A stretch of 64,000 nt of DNA from Scleromatobacter humisilvae (GTDB taxonomy: Bacteria > Pseudomonadota > Gammaproteobacteria > Burkholderiales > Burkholderiaceae_C): positions 62,001 to 126,000 of the forward strand of contig NZ_JAJLJH010000001.1 of the NCBI RefSeq assembly GCF_023231945.1, written 5' to 3'. This document shows positions 62,695 through 64,000 of this stretch, piece after piece (position 1 is the first letter of the stretch; each line of letters starts with the position of its first letter). The notes under the pieces are model-generated. The model was not told the DNA's origin, searched no databases, and was given only the letters and a program-made list of their open reading frames with translations. A program made the translations under genes and the position numbers.

Positions 62695-64000
62695 ATGCTT
62701 GAAGCCTACCGCCAACACGTGGCCGAACGCGCCGCGCTCGGCATCCCGCCGCTGCCGCTGACCGCGCAGCAGACCGCCGACGTCATCGAGCTGCTGAAGG
62801 CGCCGCCCGCCGGCGAGGACGCGTTCCTGCTGGACCTGCTGACGCACCGCGTGCCCCCGGGCGTGGACGATGCGGCCAAGGTCAAGGCCAGCTTCCTGTC
62901 GGCCGTCGCGCACGGCGACGTCGTCGTGCCGCTGATCCCCCGGGCCAAGGCCACCGAGCTGCTGGGCACGATGGTGGGCGGCTACAACGTCAAGCCGCTG
63001 ATCGACCTGCTGGGCTCGCCCGACGTCGCGCAGGAAGCCGCGAACGCGCTGAAGAAGACGCTGCTGATGTTCGACTTCTTCCACGACGTCGCCGAGAAGG
63101 CCACGGCCGGCAACAGGTTCGCCGCCGAAGTGATCGCCAGCTGGTCCAACGCCGAGTGGTTCACGTCGCGCCCGGAAGTCCCGAACAAGATCACCGTGAC
63201 CGTGTTCAAGGTCACCGGCGAGACCAACACCGACGACCTGTCGCCCGCCCCCGACGCGTGGAGCCGCCCCGACATCCCGCTGCACTACCTGGCGATGCTG
63301 AAGAACGCGCGCCCGGGCATCACGCCGGAAGAAGACGGCAAGCGCGGCCCGATGCAGTTCATCGCCGACCTGAAGAAGAAGGGCCACCTCGTGGCCTACG
63401 TCGGCGACGTCGTCGGCACCGGCTCCAGCCGCAAGAGCGCCACCAACTCGGTGATCTGGGCCACGGGCGAGGACATCCCGTTCGTGCCGAACAAGCGCTT
63501 CGGCGGCGTCACCCTCGGCGGCAAGATCGCCCCGATCTTCTTCAACACGCAGGAAGACTCCGGCGCGCTGCCGATCGAGGTCGACGTGTCCGCGTTCAAC
63601 ATGGGCGACGTCATCGACATCTTCCCGTACGACGGCCGCATCGAGAAGGACGGCGCCAAGGTCGTCGACTTCAAGCTGAAGAGCGACGTGCTGTTCGACG
63701 AGGTGCGCGCCGGCGGCCGCATCAACCTGATCATCGGCCGCTCGCTGACCGCCAAGGCGCGCGAGTTCCTGAAGCTGCCCGCGTCGACCGCGTTCCGCCT
63801 GCCGGCCGCGCCGGCCGCGTCGAACAAGGGCTTCTCGCTGGCGCAGAAGATGGTCGGCCGCGCCTGCGGCTTCCCCGAAGGCCAGGGCGTGCGCCCGGGC
63901 ACCTACTGCGAGCCGAAGATGACCACCGTCGGCAGCCAGGACACCACCGGCCCGATGACGCGCGACGAGCTGAAGGACCTGGCCTGCCTGGGCTTCTCGG
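62695..64000 (+). CDS. acnB: Aconitate hydratase B, N-terminal part
   Basis: The first 435 codons of AcnB, running off the window. AcnB interconverts citrate and isocitrate in the TCA cycle and, without its iron-sulfur cluster, binds RNA. The N-terminal HEAT-like domain starts MLEAYRQHVAERAALGIPPLPLTA. The swivel domain has GDVVGTGSSRKSATNSVIWATG and FGGVTLGGKIAPIFFNTQEDSGALPIE, and domain 3 begins at LAQKMVGRACG. The cluster cysteines lie beyond the window. AGGAG sits 7 nt before the ATG. Confidence 0.96.
   Translation, partial: MLEAYRQHVAERAALGIPPLPLTAQQTADVIELLKAPPAGEDAFLLDLLTHRVPPGVDDAAKVKASFLSAVAHGDVVVPLIPRAKATELLGTMVGGYNVKPLIDLLGSPDVAQEAANALKKTLLMFDFFHDVAEKATAGNRFAAEVIASWSNAEWFTSRPEVPNKITVTVFKVTGETNTDDLSPAPDAWSRPDIPLHYLAMLKNARPGITPEEDGKRGPMQFIADLKKKGHLVAYVGDVVGTGSSRKSATNSVIWATGEDIPFVPNKRFGGVTLGGKIAPIFFNTQEDSGALPIEVDVSAFNMGDVIDIFPYDGRIEKDGAKVVDFKLKSDVLFDEVRAGGRINLIIGRSLTAKAREFLKLPASTAFRLPAAPAASNKGFSLAQKMVGRACGFPEGQGVRPGTYCEPKMTTVGSQDTTGPMTRDELKDLACLGFS

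Noticed and set aside
1-64000. tRNA, rRNA, CRISPR arrays, prophage or insertion sequences
   Set aside because: No tRNA-like cloverleaf, repeat-spacer array, transposase, integrase or phage structural gene was found on reading through the window.

Overview
The window is very GC-rich, gene-dense chromosomal DNA from a betaproteobacterium, most likely order Burkholderiales (Leptothrix/Rubrivivax/Roseateles-like). This rests on gene content and synteny seen here: DUF1841 and DUF3579 proteins, the order rpsT / DUF3579 / argD / argF, a TctD/TctE-type two-component pair, PEP-CTERM surface proteins and an AcnB-type aconitase. No rRNA, tRNA, CRISPR, phage or insertion sequence was recognised. The assignment is inference from memory of these families; no search was run.

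Layout. 1-3181: end of a Kef-type K+ efflux protein, a response regulator/histidine kinase pair and a DUF1841 protein. 3182-9458: a regulatory gap with a perfect dyad, then a three-gene RND efflux operon (outer membrane lipoprotein, adaptor, pump) closed by a strong terminator. 9481-11584 (minus): a DUF3391/HD-GYP c-di-GMP phosphodiesterase and a diheme cytochrome c4. 11720-19239: a MoxR-type AAA ATPase and its usual VWA-domain partner, unusually separated by an acetyltransferase and a minus-strand block (PEP-CTERM protein, GH28-like lipoprotein, small protein, chemoreceptor). 19236-25737: tamA-tamB, translationally coupled to the VWA gene. 25844-30650: an ECF sigma factor, a membrane anti-sigma factor whose periplasmic end looks like a protease-propeptide (I9-like) domain, a divergent S8 protease, a beta-barrel protein and a TIGR03118-type lipoprotein, ended by a terminator.

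30868-35790: rpsT, DUF3579, argD-argF (arginine biosynthesis), a small unknown gene divergent from an AraC regulator, and a DEDDh exonuclease. 35911-43801: a beta-propeller lipoprotein; a minus-strand pair of an AcpA/PLC-type phosphoesterase and a MauG-like diheme peroxidase; then a metallophosphoesterase followed by a Ser/Thr kinase fused to a universal-stress (Usp) domain, and a lipocalin-like protein. 43835-48071: kynB, an orphan two-TM/beta-rich protein, an aminopeptidase P and a YebC/YeeN protein. 48158-52571 (minus): a Tat-exported PhoD phosphatase and an NfeD/slipin membrane pair. 52791-56585: a degenerate PEP-CTERM protein, a 508-bp gene-free stretch with a repeat, a second chemoreceptor and a PEP-CTERM protein with a LecA-like domain. 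56672-61659 (minus): a LytS/LytTR pair and a DUF5117-type zinc metalloprotease. 61808-end: a VapBC pair split by a repeat, then the first third to half of acnB.

The most interesting leads are the sigma / anti-sigma / subtilase cluster, the split AAA-VWA pair, the LecA-like PEP-CTERM protein with its cluster of dyads, the orphan 2TM-beta protein and the spaced VapBC locus. Two chemoreceptor genes each carry a FliA (sigma-28)-like promoter.
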